From: Streptomyces sp. CB00455
GTDB lineage: Bacteria > Actinomycetota > Actinomycetes > Streptomycetales > Streptomycetaceae
DNA length: 64,000 nt
Assembly (NCBI RefSeq): GCF_001905445.1
Contig: NZ_LIVQ01000008.1
Location: 124,001 to 188,000 of the forward strand
Direction of reading: 5' to 3'
Part shown: piece by piece, positions 25,892-35,243 of the stretch
Layout of the letters: the number at the start of each line of letters is the position of its first letter
Position numbering within the stretch: the stretch's first letter is position 1
Program-made: the position numbers and the translations under genes
Notes under the pieces: generated by a model
Database searches by the model: none
The model's input: the letters and a program-made list of their open reading frames with translations, nothing else
Told to the model about the DNA's origin: nothing

Positions 25892-26031
25892 TACTTCGAG
25901 AACGAGACCTCCAAGCAACGCGATGCAGTCGAATGCTGCATCAGCCAGCTAAAGCAGGGCGCGGCCCGGACACCAGAGACGACAGGACCGCCACCATCTA
26001 CCTCGCCGGACTACACCTCGCCGCCACTTAA
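25892..26031 (+). pseudogene. IS5-family transposase 3' remnant, frameshifted
   Basis: YFENETSKQRDAVECCISQL corresponds to the conserved DxExYKQRNTVERxINxLK segment. A frameshift near 25965 leads to RTATIYLAGLHLAAT, the usual transposase C-terminus, ending at a TAA. The catalytic N-terminal part is gone. Confidence 0.7.
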
Positions 26032-26064
26032 ATCTGGTCAGCCAGGTGACCCAAAGGAAACTGC

Positions 26065-26613
26065 CTAGCGATTCCGCCAGTTGACGAAGGACACCTTGTC
26101 CGGCAGGGCCACACTGATCTTGTCCTGTTGAAACGCCTCGTCGCCCAAGAGCTTGCGCAGGAACTCGGCCATCCCAAAGGGGTGCAACTGCATCTCGGGG
26201 CTGGTGTGTCTCCCGCAGATCAGGACCGGCCATTGATCCGGGTCGTCGTGCGTAGTCACCCAGCAGTAGATGTCTGCCCCCGAGGTGACGCCCCACGCCA
26301 CGATCGACTCGGGGTCCACGTCGAAGTCGGCGTCGTCGCGTTCCATCTCCCAGGTGTAGCGGGCGTTCTCCGTTTCGTCCTGCAGCCCTGGACCTGCCGT
26401 GTATGGGTACCCGTCGGCCCGCAGTGCCGGCAGCAAGATGCTGATGTACTCGCTGATCACCCCCGCCCCGTAAACCTCCATGAAACGGACGTAGTCCAAA
26501 GGGAACCGGGTCCCCCAGGCCGCCTCGACCTCACCCCAGTCGACCCTCTCGTCCACCCCATGAGCAACCGGCATGAGCTCAGCAAGTGCCGCCACCGCAT
26601 CCGTCCCGCGCAT
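26065..26613 (-). CDS. SMI1/KNR4 (SUKH) family protein, probable immunity protein
   Basis: A 182-residue protein with the SUKH pattern: WGEVEAAWGTRFPLDYVRFM at about 26-45, then YGAGVISEYISIL, and WGVTSGADIYCWVTTHDDPD in the second half. SUKH proteins usually neutralise secreted or contact-dependent nuclease toxins. No toxin gene is adjacent; flanking DNA is IS debris, so the partner may have been lost. Confidence 0.78.
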   Translation of the reverse strand: MRGTDAVAALAELMPVAHGVDERVDWGEVEAAWGTRFPLDYVRFMEVYGAGVISEYISILLPALRADGYPYTAGPGLQDETENARYTWEMERDDADFDVDPESIVAWGVTSGADIYCWVTTHDDPDQWPVLICGRHTSPEMQLHPFGMAEFLRKLLGDEAFQQDKISVALPDKVSFVNWRNR

Positions 26614-26762
26614 GTCCCGCCCTTCATCCCGCCGCCCGCACTGCGCCGCGTGTCGTATCCGAGGGCCAATCTACGAGTATCGGCTCTCCGGGAGATCTCC
26701 GGGTCATCTGGAGCCCGGCAAGATCCGAACGAGACGGCCTAGCCCTGTGACCGGGACAGGCG

Positions 26763-27570
26763 TCAGCTCGTGACCGCCGCGGCTGCTTCGGCGCGGGCCC
26801 GTGTGACGGCCAGGCGGTAGGAGTGGGTTCCGGTTTCGATGATGTTGCCGCCGAAGGTGAGGCGGTCCACGATGGCCGCGCAGAGCCGGGGATCGGTGAA
26901 GGTTTTGGTCCAGCCTCCAAAGGATTCGTTGGAGGCTATCGCGACAGAGCTCTTTTCCTCGCGCTCGGTCAAAACCTGGAAGAGGAGTTCGGCGCCGCGC
27001 CGGTCCGGTTCCATATATCCCAGCTCGTCAATGCAGAGGAGGTCGACGCGGCCGTACCGGGCGATGGTTTTGGCGAGGAGTTTCTCGTCGGTTGCTTCGA
27101 CGAGTTCGTTGACGAGTTCGTTGACGAGTTTGGTCGCGAGGACGTACTTGACCCGGTAGCCGTGCATCGCGGCCTCGGTACCGAGTGCGATCAGCAGGTG
27201 TGATTTCCCGGTCCCGGAGTCGCCGATCAGGCAGAGCGGCATGCTTGACCCAGTCGCAGGAGGCCAAGGTGTGGATGGCGGCAGGGTCGATGGCCGGATT
27301 GGCATCGAAGTAAAAGGTCCGGAGCGACTTGTCACGTGGGAAGCCGGCGGCCTTGATGCGCCGCTCGGAGCGGCGCCGGGTCCGGTCGTCGCATTCCGAC
27401 ATCAGCAGTTCGGCCAGGAACCCGCGGTAGGTCATCTGGTCTTGTGCGGCGGCCACGGCCAGTTCCGGGTACCGGGTCCGGATCGTCGGCAGCCGCAGCA
27501 TTCGGCATGCCTGGTCCACGGCCGCGTCCGCGGCCTCTTCGGTCAGTCCCCGGTTGCGCTTTGCGGTCAT
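26763..27570 (-). pseudogene. istB: IS21-family helper ATPase IstB, frameshifted
   Basis: Starts at ATG 27570 after GGGGGAA. The N-terminal part (QDQMTYRGFLAELLMSECDD, SLRTFYFDANPAIDPAAIH) is in one frame up to CDWVK near 27243. After a shift the AAA+ part continues: Walker A GDSGTGKSH, Walker B DLLCIDELGY and the end DPRLCAAIVDRLTFGG. A 12-bp duplication gives NELVNELV where family members have one copy. The start overlaps the istA stop (ATGA), as in intact IS21 elements. Confidence 0.88.
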
Positions 27571-28512
27571 GATTCCCCCTGTTGGGCGGATGGTCCAGCG
27601 TGCCGGCGGCGTAGCCGCAGCAGCTCGTCGTAGGCGGCCACCGACGGCAGCGGCCTGGGGTCGGGCGGCAGCGCGGCCAGCCGACGCGCGGTAAGCGAGG
27701 TCACCGTCGCCCCTCTCTCGGCCGGGCGTGTGATCCGTTCCTGGTGCGGAGCGGGGCACGCTGGCATCGGTGTCGGATGCTTTGCGGGCCTCCAGGGCGA
27801 CGGCGTCCGCTGTCAGCGCGCCGGCCTTCAGCGCGGCTGCGATCCCGGCGACCACGTCCTCATGGGCCATGTGCCGGTGCAGGAGCAGGAGCGAGATCAG
27901 GGCCCGGGTCCCCTCGGGGTCGCCGTGGGCCTTGCAGGCGGCCTGCCACCACGCGTCGTGGATCGGGGTGAACTTGCCGGCCGAACGGGCCTGCTCGAGC
28001 GCCGTGGCGCCGGGAAGGGCGCCAGGCTTGCGGACCAGGGCCTCGAGGTAGTGGTCCAGGTCCAGGCGGGATCCGCCCTTGGCGATCAGCCGCTCGTGGC
28101 GGGCCACTTCCTTGGGCCCGTCGTAGACGACGAGCTCGGAGGCGTGCAGGACGATCCGTACCATCTGGCCGATCAGCCGCACCGGCACCGAGTAGTAACT
28201 GGTGCGGGCCGAGACCTGCCCGTAGCGGTCCACCCGCACCGAGGAGACGAACCCCGTCTCGAAAACCTCGTCAGGCAGCTGAACCAGCAACGGGTGTTCG
28301 GCCTGGAAGTACTCTCCGATGGTTTTCGGGCGGAGCCGAATCCCGCGGTCGTTGTCCTGGCGATCCCACTGCTCGACCAGCAGATTCAGTTCCGCGAGGG
28401 TGTCCACCTGCGGGACGGGGACCAGGTGGTTCCTGCGGAACCAGCCGATCTGGCCTTCGACCCGCCCTTCTCGTGGGCGCCCTCGATGCCTGGGTGGCAG
28501 TAGAACGGGCGG
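27567..28512 (-). pseudogene. istA: IS21-family transposase IstA, 5'-truncated with frameshifts
   Basis: The last about 315 residues are recognisable: PGIEGAHEKGG, then after a shift near 28475 EGQIGWFRRNHLVPVPQVD and the C-terminal region VRVDRYGQVSARTSYYSVPV. A second shift near 27760 leads to TVTSLTARRLAALPPDPRPL and the stop at 27567. The DDE core and N-terminal HTH are lost: homology stops abruptly at about 28512, where a helicase fragment begins on the plus strand. Confidence 0.85.
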
Positions 28513-28610
28513 TGGGTGCACCAGCAGCGCAAAGCCCTGCGCGCCGGGGAGCTGGAGGACCGGCGCAAGAAGCTGCTGGACGCACCCGAGGCCGGGTCGC
28601 TTCCGTGCAC
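28505..28610 (+). pseudogene. Helicase-associated (HA) domain fragment
   Basis: The frame reads GRWVHQQRKALRAGELEDR and KKLLDAPEAG, one repeat unit of the helicase-associated domain found in large Streptomyces DEAD/DEAH helicase-like proteins. It begins exactly where istA homology ends, so the junction is a recombination point. Confidence 0.55.
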
Positions 28611-28729
28611 CCTCAGCAGGCATTTTGCCGTGTACGGCGAGCCAGCCCAGGCCGTCATGCGGTGTCGCAGGCGAAGGGCCCACCCTCCCCGGGGCAGCCT
28701 TCGGAGTCCGCGGCAAGTCCCCCAGCGGG

Positions 28730-29041
28730 CTACGTTGCAGCGGGGGCGGGATGAGTGAACGAAACCGGCTTGCCGGTGGCGTGGGAGTAGTCGATTTCCC
28801 TGCTCGTGGACTCGCCGATGTACCCGCCTGGGTTGACGACCAGAACCCGGTCTGCGAGGTCGATCTTGCGCAGGTGGAGGGCGTCCAGCACGGTCTTCTG
28901 CTCGTCGGTGACCGGCCCGTCCGCTTCGCCTGGCGCGACAACGATGACCCCGGCGAAGGTCAGATCACGGTTCGCCGCACGCATCTCGTCCACGAACCGG
29001 GCAGAGCCGCAGATGCAGACGATTTCAGGTCGGTCGGGCAC
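28730..29041 (-). CDS. Nucleoside 2-deoxyribosyltransferase-like small protein
   Basis: A 103-residue protein, GTG start after GGATGA. IVCICGSARF near the N-terminus and ADRVLVVNPGGYIGESTSRE in the second half match the Rossmann-like nucleoside 2-deoxyribosyltransferase/DUF4406 fold, where Glu of the GxSTxxE segment is catalytic. Such short forms occur in phages and accessory islands; the substrate is unknown. Confidence 0.65.
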   Translation of the reverse strand: MPDRPEIVCICGSARFVDEMRAANRDLTFAGVIVVAPGEADGPVTDEQKTVLDALHLRKIDLADRVLVVNPGGYIGESTSREIDYSHATGKPVSFTHPAPAAT

Positions 29042-29103
29042 AGCTCATCCCTTCAATCGGCGGGAGGTTAGTGGGTGGCGCTACGTCAGCGTTGACCGGC
29101 CGG

Positions 29104-29721
29104 TCAGCCGTCGGCTCGTTCCTTCTCGATCGCGTTCATCCTGCGGACCATGTCGATCTGCGTGCGGATCGTCGTGTCGAACAGGGCCTCCGGGTCGCCG
29201 TCGGGGCCGGCGTTCGCCGCCAGCAGCGAGACGACTTGGCTGGCGAGGACAGTGACCACGTCGGCCGTTCCCACCGGGCCGCGGACCTCGATCAGTTTGC
29301 GCACGGCGTCGTCGATGCGGTCCATGGCCTCCTCTACCTGGAGGAACAACCCGAGCCGGTCGGCGAGGAACATGCGGACCACCGCCACACCGTCGGCCAG
29401 GGCGGTGTCCACGTTGAAGTCGGCGCGGGCCTTATCCGACTCCTTGAGCACGGCCGGAATCGTGTACGTCCGCTGCTGGATGAGGCCCTCCTCTCGCCAC
29501 TTCGCGTACGGGATGGGGCCGACGGCGTCACGGCGTGCACGGTGCTCGCTGGTCGGGCGGCCGCCCGCGGTGCGGCAGGCCCGCCCTGCGGCTGTCTTGC
29601 AGGTCGGGCATTCGACACGGCGCTTCCACGAGCGCACGAGATCCATCTCGGTGTCGGAGCGGAAGTGGCGTCGCCACTCGCCGCCCCACGGGATGCTCTG
29701 CGATCCGTTCTCCACGCCCAT
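29104..29721 (-). CDS. Zinc-finger protein of unknown function
   Basis: A 205-residue protein. Residues 38-60 carry CPTCKTAAGRACRT followed by the conserved GGRPTSEHRARRD, a C-x2-C-x6-C...H pattern seen in small actinobacterial mobile-element proteins. The remainder is helical (LADGVAVVRMFLADRLGLFL, TADVVTVLASQVVSLLAA). No enzyme motif is visible. It neighbours the deoxyribosyltransferase-like gene on the same strand, 62 nt apart. Confidence 0.65.
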   Translation of the reverse strand: MGVENGSQSIPWGGEWRRHFRSDTEMDLVRSWKRRVECPTCKTAAGRACRTAGGRPTSEHRARRDAVGPIPYAKWREEGLIQQRTYTIPAVLKESDKARADFNVDTALADGVAVVRMFLADRLGLFLQVEEAMDRIDDAVRKLIEVRGPVGTADVVTVLASQVVSLLAANAGPDGDPEALFDTTIRTQIDMVRRMNAIEKERADG

Positions 29722-29888
29722 GCCCCCTGGGGTCCGGTGGTGTGTGCCGTCGTCGGTGCCGTGCAGCTGACCGTACCCGCGGCGGCGCCCCTCAGCAGTC
29801 GATCCGGAGAACGCTGCCCAGGCCCTGAGTGGTGCCGGTGCGCCGCGCGCCTGGAGGGATTCTGGTCCCGGCCGGGTGCGCGGGGGTC

Positions 29889-30168
29889 TCAGAGGGCCGT
29901 GACGGCCTGGGGTGCGCCTCTCGCGAGGCGATCGAGGCGCTCGTACAGAGCGCGTACGAGCCGGGCCCGCTTCTGAGCGCAGCCGGCAGTGCCCTCCGGC
30001 GGAACGGACAGACGGGGGTCGGCCTCCTCAAGGGCGACGTCGGCCAGGGCGCGGGCGGCGTGGTCATCAGGCAGCAGGTCGGCTGCACGACGGACGTCGG
30101 CGGCGCCACGAACACGACGAGCAGGCCACCGCGACCGCAGAGGCGTGATCCACCGCTCGTTGCAGCTG
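29889..30168 (-). CDS. Putative small protein, uncertain
   Basis: The minus frame reads GAADVRRAADLLPDDHAARA and KRARLVRALYERLDRLARG, with good codon-position GC bias for about 75 codons. No convincing start codon or ribosome site was found, so it may be the remnant of a larger gene. No function can be given. Confidence 0.3.
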
Positions 30169-30249
30169 GTGTCTGAGCCAGGAATCCCTCTCCTGTCACT
30201 GCCGGGAGATGATGAGCCAGGGCCGCCGGTCCTGTCTATGCTCAGGCCC

Positions 30250-30603
30250 ATGGCACTGGAATGGGAACAGATCATCGTCGACTCCGCCAACCCCGTCGCT
30301 CTCGGGCGCTGGTGGGCCGAGGCTCTCGGTTGGGTAGTGGTCGACGAATCCGAGGAGATCATCGAGATCCGGCCTGAGCCGGACCAGATGCCGGGGCTGC
30401 TCTTCGTGCCTGTCCCCGAGGGCAAGACGTCGAAAAACCGGCTCCACCCCGACTTCCGCCCCGACGACCAGGAGGCCGAGGTCGCCCGGCTGCTCTCCCT
30501 CGGTGCCCAGCGCGCCGACACCGTGCAGGACGAGCAGCACTGGGTGACTCTCCTCGACCCGGAGGGCAACGAGTTCTGCGTCCTGAGTGAGCGGAAGAGC
30601 TGA
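30250..30603 (+). CDS. VOC/glyoxalase-like protein
   Basis: A 117-residue protein of the vicinal-oxygen-chelate superfamily: IIVDSANPVALGRWWAEALG at 8-27, LHPDFRPDD in the middle and WVTLLDPEGNEFCVL near the end. These bind small molecules or carry out isomerase or dioxygenase steps; in Streptomyces many are uncharacterised. It appears to be monocistronic. Confidence 0.82.
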   Translation: MALEWEQIIVDSANPVALGRWWAEALGWVVVDESEEIIEIRPEPDQMPGLLFVPVPEGKTSKNRLHPDFRPDDQEAEVARLLSLGAQRADTVQDEQHWVTLLDPEGNEFCVLSERKS

Positions 30604-30684
30604 GCGGAAGCACTGGGAGTAGACCGGGCAGTTGTCAGGCGCCGACGCCCGCAGCAACACGGACAGAATTGACACGGAAGCCGG

Positions 30685-31804
30685 ATGGCGGTGGGGCGGC
30701 GCACCCGGGCGGGCCGGCACCGCCGGGTTCGTGCCGCGCGAGTTCCTGTTCTCCTGCCCGGACTGTCCTGCGGTTCTCTGACCTACGCGGCGCGACGTCG
30801 CGACGACCTAGCCCAAGAACATCTCGTGGCGGGTTTGGAGCGGATCTGGGTCACACCCGCAGGGCACGCCGCCCGTCGTCTCCTCTCCTACACGGCCGCC
30901 CCGCCCCTGTCCTCCCCCGACGCCCAGCTGTTCGCCGTGGTGATCGCAGTCCGGGCCGCGCGGGGTGGCACCGGCAGGATCACGGCGGCCGATGTGCGGG
31001 CGCTTCGGTTGGACGACGGGGACCGGGCCGTCGATGATCTGCGGGCTCTGGGCTGGCAGATTCCCGGCCTGCTGCTGGACCAGGACGTCGACACCTCAGC
31101 TCGGGTAACGGTGCCGGCCCTGGCGGCCGGACCGGACGAGCACCCGCTTCCCCTCGGAAAGGAGCAGCGGTCGCGCGTATCGGGCTGGACCGCGCGCACG
31201 CTCGCCGCTCCGCCGGCCGCGGGGACTGCGGCGGCTGTCCGGCTCGCCGTCCTGTTCCTGACGGGCCACGCCTCCGCCCATCTGAACGGCGTCTCCCCGA
31301 TGATCTCCCGCCGGCCTGCCGCGACAGACTGCCCGACCTGGTGACCGGCGGCTTCCTCACCCACCTCGACGGGGACCGGTACCGCCTGGACTCCTCCATG
31401 CGGCACCTGGCCGGCCGCCTCCTCCACCAGGCCGACCCGGACGACTCGCCGCCGCGCAAAGGCCAGTGGAAGGTACCCAGGCCGGCCCGGACCACCAGGG
31501 TGGAATGGGCGCAGTGGAAACAGGAGACCCGCCAAACGGTGGGGGGCAGAACGCCGAAGCGGTCGAGCACTGCGCCGTGTGCCGCCTGCCCCGCGCCCAG
31601 GTGGCGGCCGCGTTCACGACCACCCGCTACACCGGCCAGACCCCACGCCTGGGCTGGCCGCCGAAGCTGCGCGGCATCATCGACCCGCAGCTCCTGGCCG
31701 ACGGGTGGCTGGCAGAGATCCCGTCCGTACCGTGGACACTCCGGCCGGAGACACCGCCGCAGCCCATGGGTCATCCAGTCGCACCGCACCGCCTCACCCG
31801 CTGA
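30685..31804 (+). pseudogene. Uncharacterised protein gene broken by frameshifts
   Basis: Coding character moves through three frames: LVAGLERIWVTPAGHAARRL to about 31285, then LVTGGFLTHLDGDRYRLDSS to about 31500, then HCAVCRLPRAQVAAAFTTTR to the stop at 31804. Together they would make one protein of about 350 residues with a CxxC and no function I recognise. It lies among plasmid-like small ORFs. Confidence 0.45.
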
Positions 31805-31836
31805 CCGGCGAGCCGAAACGGCACGGTCGCCGTGGC

Positions 31837-32089
31837 TCACGCCGTCTTCTTCAGGCGCTGCGGCACGACCTTGTGGTCGGCCTTTCCGCACGGGCCCCCG
31901 GAGCAGCGCTGCGGCCTCGGTCACGGCGGCCTGGCGGCGGCGCTGAGCCCGGGCCTGCTCGATCGGGGCGGGGGCATCGGCCGGGACGGCACCGGGCTCG
32001 TGGAGCGCCCTGCGCGACAACTCCCGCATCGTCGCGGCGGTCTGCCGCTCCTCCGCCTGTGCGATGGCCGAGTTCAGGGTGGTGCGCAT
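31837..32089 (-). pseudogene. Small helical protein gene with one apparent frameshift
   Basis: ATG 32089 follows GGGACGG. The frame gives TTLNSAIAQAEERQTAATMR and IEQARAQRRRQAAVTEAAAL; a shift near 31895 leads to DHKVVPQRLKKTA and a stop at 31837. The length, not divisible by three, supports one indel. Function unknown. Confidence 0.35.
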
Positions 32090-32176
32090 TTCACCGTCCC
32101 TGCACAGAGACAGGAGCCGGCAAACGCCCGACCGCCCGGCGATGATTGGCGGGTTGGTCGGGCTGTCGGACCGGGG

Positions 32177-32278
32177 TTACCGGCGCCGCTGCGGGTCCGT
32201 GGCTGCGAGCACCGCGTCGGTCTGGTCCCGGGCGCGCTGCAGGTCCGCCTCGCGGTGGGTGGCCATGTGGGCGAACAT
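32177..32278 (-). CDS. Possible 33-residue helical peptide after the MerR gene
   Basis: The frame continuing from the MerR stop is open for 61 codons and reads WQEIDREAAAQGT then FAHMATHREADLQRARDQTD, ending at TAA. The only ATG is at 32278. It looks protein-like but lacks a clear ribosome site and may be a fragment. Confidence 0.3.
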   Translation of the reverse strand: MFAHMATHREADLQRARDQTDAVLAATDPQRRR

Positions 32279-32362
32279 CGTGCCCTGCGCCGCTGCCTCG
32301 CGGTCGATCTCCTGCCAGGGAGGGCTCTTCGACGGGCGCAGCGTCCCACCCGACGCCGCAGG

Positions 32363-32773
32363 TCAGGACTGTGCGGGGGTGGTCTGGGGCAGGCGGGCGC
32401 GCAGTGTTCCGGCGAAGTCCTCGGCGCGGGTCAGCTGGATCCGGAGTTTGTCGACCTGCTCGGTGGCGGACTGCTCGTACTCGCGGACGCGCTCCAGCAG
32501 GGCTTCGCGCTCGTTGTCGTCGAGGCCGGTTTCATTGTCGAGGCGGTCGGTGGCATCGAGGAGGTCGCGCATCTGGTCGAGGCTGAAGCCGAGCGGCTTC
32601 ATCCGGCGGATGACCATGAGGCGGGCGACGTCGGTCTCGGCGTAGAGGCGGAAGCCGCCCTGCGAGCGGGCCGAGGGGGTGACCAGGCCGGTCTCCTCGT
32701 AGTGGCGGATGGTGCGCAGGGACAGCTCGGTCCGCGCGGCGACTTCGCCGATCTGCATGTGCTTGTCGTCCAC
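32363..32773 (-). CDS. MerR family transcriptional regulator
   Basis: A 136-residue regulator. The winged helix is at the N-terminus (IGEVAARTELSLRTIRHYEE), with GGFRLYAETDVARL and a C-terminal coiled coil (about 85-125). GTG 32773 is used; ATG 32758, five codons later, would give the more usual MQIGEV start. No Cys cluster for metal binding is present. It lies divergent from the SulP permease with a 24-bp palindrome between them, so it probably controls that gene and itself. Confidence 0.9.
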   Translation of the reverse strand: MDDKHMQIGEVAARTELSLRTIRHYEETGLVTPSARSQGGFRLYAETDVARLMVIRRMKPLGFSLDQMRDLLDATDRLDNETGLDDNEREALLERVREYEQSATEQVDKLRIQLTRAEDFAGTLRARLPQTTPAQS

Positions 32774-32831
32774 GCCCGTGGTCCTGGCCCTTCTCGTCGT
32801 GGCCGGCCGCGTCCCGCGCGACTCCGCCGGT

Positions 32832-32855
32832 CTCTACTCTAACGTTAGGGTAGAG
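32832..32855. promoter_or_regulatory. 24-bp palindrome, candidate MerR operator
   Basis: CTCTACTCTAAC followed by GTTAGGGTAGAG is an inverted repeat with one mismatched pair of 12. It sits in the MerR-SulP divergent region, 59 nt before the MerR start. MerR regulators bind such dyads inside promoters with long spacers. Confidence 0.75.
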
Positions 32856-33213
32856 TTGCTGGTGACGAGGGCGGCCCGTGCTGCCCCGCTGCTGCCGTAC
32901 CGGGGCCGTTGGCGCCCCCGGCGAAGATCCGATTCTTGCAGGAGAGAGCGTGCGCGAGCCCACGACGCCCATCGCCGCCGCCTGCCCGCCGTGACGCTTC
33001 GCCCGTGGACGTGAGCACGGCCGCGCCATCGCGCAGGCACCGCTCCGTCTCCCTTTTCGACTTCCGGCCCGCCTGTTTCGGGCCGCCCGCGGGGTGCCGG
33101 CCCGGCCCTTCCGCGTCCTCCCGCACGCCCCTGGCCTGCCCAGAGCGGGGTGTGCCCGAGCACGACAGGTTCCCGTCCTCTTGCCTTCTTCCGTTCTGTC
33201 CCCCGCCGCACGC
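32856..33213. other. Long leader between MerR operator and SulP gene
   Basis: About 360 nt without an evident gene. GC-rich frames are open but show no motif. If the promoter is at the palindrome, the permease mRNA has an unusually long 5' leader, or an upstream start or a second promoter exists. Confidence 0.4.
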
Positions 33214-34683
33214 ATGCGCGGCCTCCGTCCGGACTGGCTGTCCGACCCGAAGGTGTGGCATACCGAGGTTCTCGCCGGCCTGGTGGTCGCCCTCGCGCTG
33301 ATCCCAGAGGCGATCTCGTTCTCGATCATCGCCGGGGTCGATCCGGCTGTCGGTTTGTTCGCCTCGTTCACCATGGCCGTGGTCATCTCGGTCGTCGGCG
33401 GCTGCCGCGCGATGATCTCCGCCGCGACCGGCGCCGTCGCGCTGGTGATTGCGCCGCTGAACCGTGGGCACGGTTTCGGCTACCTGATTGCCGCGGTCAT
33501 CCTGGCGGGTGTCATCCAGGTCGGGCTCGGCGCGTTGGGCGTCGCGAAGCTGATGCGGTTCGTGCCGCGCTCGGTGATGGTCGGCTTCGTCAACGCCCTC
33601 GCGATCCTGATCTTCATGGCTCAGGTTCCCGAGATGCACGACGTGCCGTGGGCGGTCTATCCGCTGATCGCTGCCGGGCTGGGGCTGATGGTGTTCTTCC
33701 CGAAAGTCACCAAGGTGATCCCAGCCCCGCTGGTCTCCATTGTCATCCTGACCGTGATTACGGTCGCCGCGGGCATCGCGGTCCCGACCGTGGGCGACAA
33801 GGGCGCTCTGCCGTCCTCCCTGCCCGTCCCCGGCCTGCCGGACGTGCCGTTCACCCTGGACACCCTGACCACTATCGCCCCCTACGCCTTCGCCATGGCG
33901 CTCGTCGGCCTGATGGAGTCGCTGATGACGGCCAAGCTCGTCGACGAGATCACCGACACCCACTCCTCCAAGACCCGCGAATCGATCGGGCAGGGCATTG
34001 CCAACATCGTCACCGGCTTCTTCGGCGGCATGGGAGGCTGCGCCATGATCGGCCAGACGATGATCAACGTGAAGGTCTCCGGCGCCCGCACCCGCCTGTC
34101 GACGTTCCTCGCGGGTGTCTTCCTGATGGTGCTGTGCATCGTCTTCGGGCCGGTCGTCTCCGACATCCCCATGGCCGCACTCGTCGCCGTCATGGTCATG
34201 GTCTGCTTCGCCACCTTCGACTGGCACTCCATCGCCCCCAAGACCATCAAGCGGATGCCCGCCGGCGAGATCACGGTCATGGTCATCACCGTCGCCTGCG
34301 TGGTCGCCACCCACAACCTCGCCATCGGAGTCGTCGCCGGCTCGGTCACCGCAATGGTCATCTTCGCCAAACGGGTCGCCCATCTCGCCGAAGTCACCCC
34401 CATCACGGCCCCTGACGGCAGCCGCGTCGTCTACACGGTGACCGGCGAGCTGTTCTTCGCCTCCTCCAACGACCTCGTCGGCCAGTTCAACTACGCCACC
34501 GACCCCGACAAGGTCGTCATCGACCTGTCCGCCACCCACGTCTGGGACGCCTCCTCGGTCGCTGCCCTGGACGCCATCGAGACCAAGTACGCCCAGCGCG
34601 GCAAGAGCGTCGAGATCATCGGGCTCAACGACCCCAGCGCAGACCTTCACGGCAAGCTCACCGGCGAACTCACCAGCCACTGA
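33214..34683 (+). CDS. SulP family anion permease with STAS domain
   Basis: A 489-residue inner-membrane transporter for sulfate, bicarbonate or related anions. The SulP core starts at once with HTEVLAGLVVALALIPEAIS, then VDPAVGLFASFTMAVVISVV, VMVGFVNALAILIFMAQVPE and FFGGMGGCAMIGQTMINVK. About 10-12 membrane segments precede the cytoplasmic STAS domain (about 405-489, VIDLSATHVWDASSVAALD). The ATG at 33214 is likely but has a poor ribosome site. The divergent MerR and shared palindrome suggest regulated expression; the substrate is not predictable. Confidence 0.9.
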   Translation: MRGLRPDWLSDPKVWHTEVLAGLVVALALIPEAISFSIIAGVDPAVGLFASFTMAVVISVVGGCRAMISAATGAVALVIAPLNRGHGFGYLIAAVILAGVIQVGLGALGVAKLMRFVPRSVMVGFVNALAILIFMAQVPEMHDVPWAVYPLIAAGLGLMVFFPKVTKVIPAPLVSIVILTVITVAAGIAVPTVGDKGALPSSLPVPGLPDVPFTLDTLTTIAPYAFAMALVGLMESLMTAKLVDEITDTHSSKTRESIGQGIANIVTGFFGGMGGCAMIGQTMINVKVSGARTRLSTFLAGVFLMVLCIVFGPVVSDIPMAALVAVMVMVCFATFDWHSIAPKTIKRMPAGEITVMVITVACVVATHNLAIGVVAGSVTAMVIFAKRVAHLAEVTPITAPDGSRVVYTVTGELFFASSNDLVGQFNYATDPDKVVIDLSATHVWDASSVAALDAIETKYAQRGKSVEIIGLNDPSADLHGKLTGELTSH

Positions 34684-34710
34684 CCCAAGGCGGCAGAACC
34701 GAACGAAACG

Positions 34711-34744
34711 GGAGGGCTCCGGCCGACGTCGGCCGGAGCCCTCC
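34711..34744 (+). terminator. Hairpin after SulP
   Basis: GGAGGGCTCCGGCCGAC followed directly by GTCGGCCGGAGCCCTCC is a perfect 17-bp inverted repeat, 27 nt after the SulP stop. Confidence 0.85.
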
Positions 34745-35004
34745 GGCAGTTCAAGCGCGCCGTCGCATCCGCCGCGTTCGAAGGCGGTCAATGACCAGCC
34801 GTACACAAGCGGCCATCGGCCTGTGGTAGCCCTCCGGCGGCGTTCGGCGCTCCACCGGCGCGGCGGGGATGGCCAACTGCGGGACCGGGTGGGCGGGCGC
34901 AGGGGCGGAACCGGCCTTCACGCCGCGGGGGCCAGGACATGCAGGGAGTGAACGCTCGCGCCGGACACCCTCTCGTTGGCCGCCGCGATCAGCTTCGGCG
35001 CGTT

Positions 35005-35202
35005 CTAGCGCAGCGGCGTGCCGCAGGCCGGGGCATCAGGGACGACGTCCAGGCGGCCGCCCTCCACGTCGAACTCCCCCGCCTTCACACGCTCGGCGAA
35101 CTCGGACACAGCTACGGCAAGGACTCGTCGAACCGGTTGTAGATTCTCGCTGTCGATGTCAGGTGCCGACGCTGTGACCTGGAAGTTCCCATTCAGTCTC
35201 AC
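35005..35202 (-). CDS. Possible small protein
   Basis: A 65-codon frame from GTG 35202 reads LNGNFQVTASAPDIDSENLQ and VSEFAERVKAGEFDVEGGRL, plausible protein sequence, but without a ribosome site. Family unknown. The rest of 34745-35243 holds nothing I can support. Confidence 0.3.
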   Translation of the reverse strand: MRLNGNFQVTASAPDIDSENLQPVRRVLAVAVSEFAERVKAGEFDVEGGRLDVVPDAPACGTPLR

Positions 35203-35243
35203 GACGTGTCGGCAGGCGGCTGTCGCAGAGCGGTGCCCTTTCC

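Noticed and set aside
32845..34806. 653-codon minus-strand frame opposite SulP
   Set aside because: Low-complexity Asp/Gly/His composition and no motif; SulP on the plus strand is certain.
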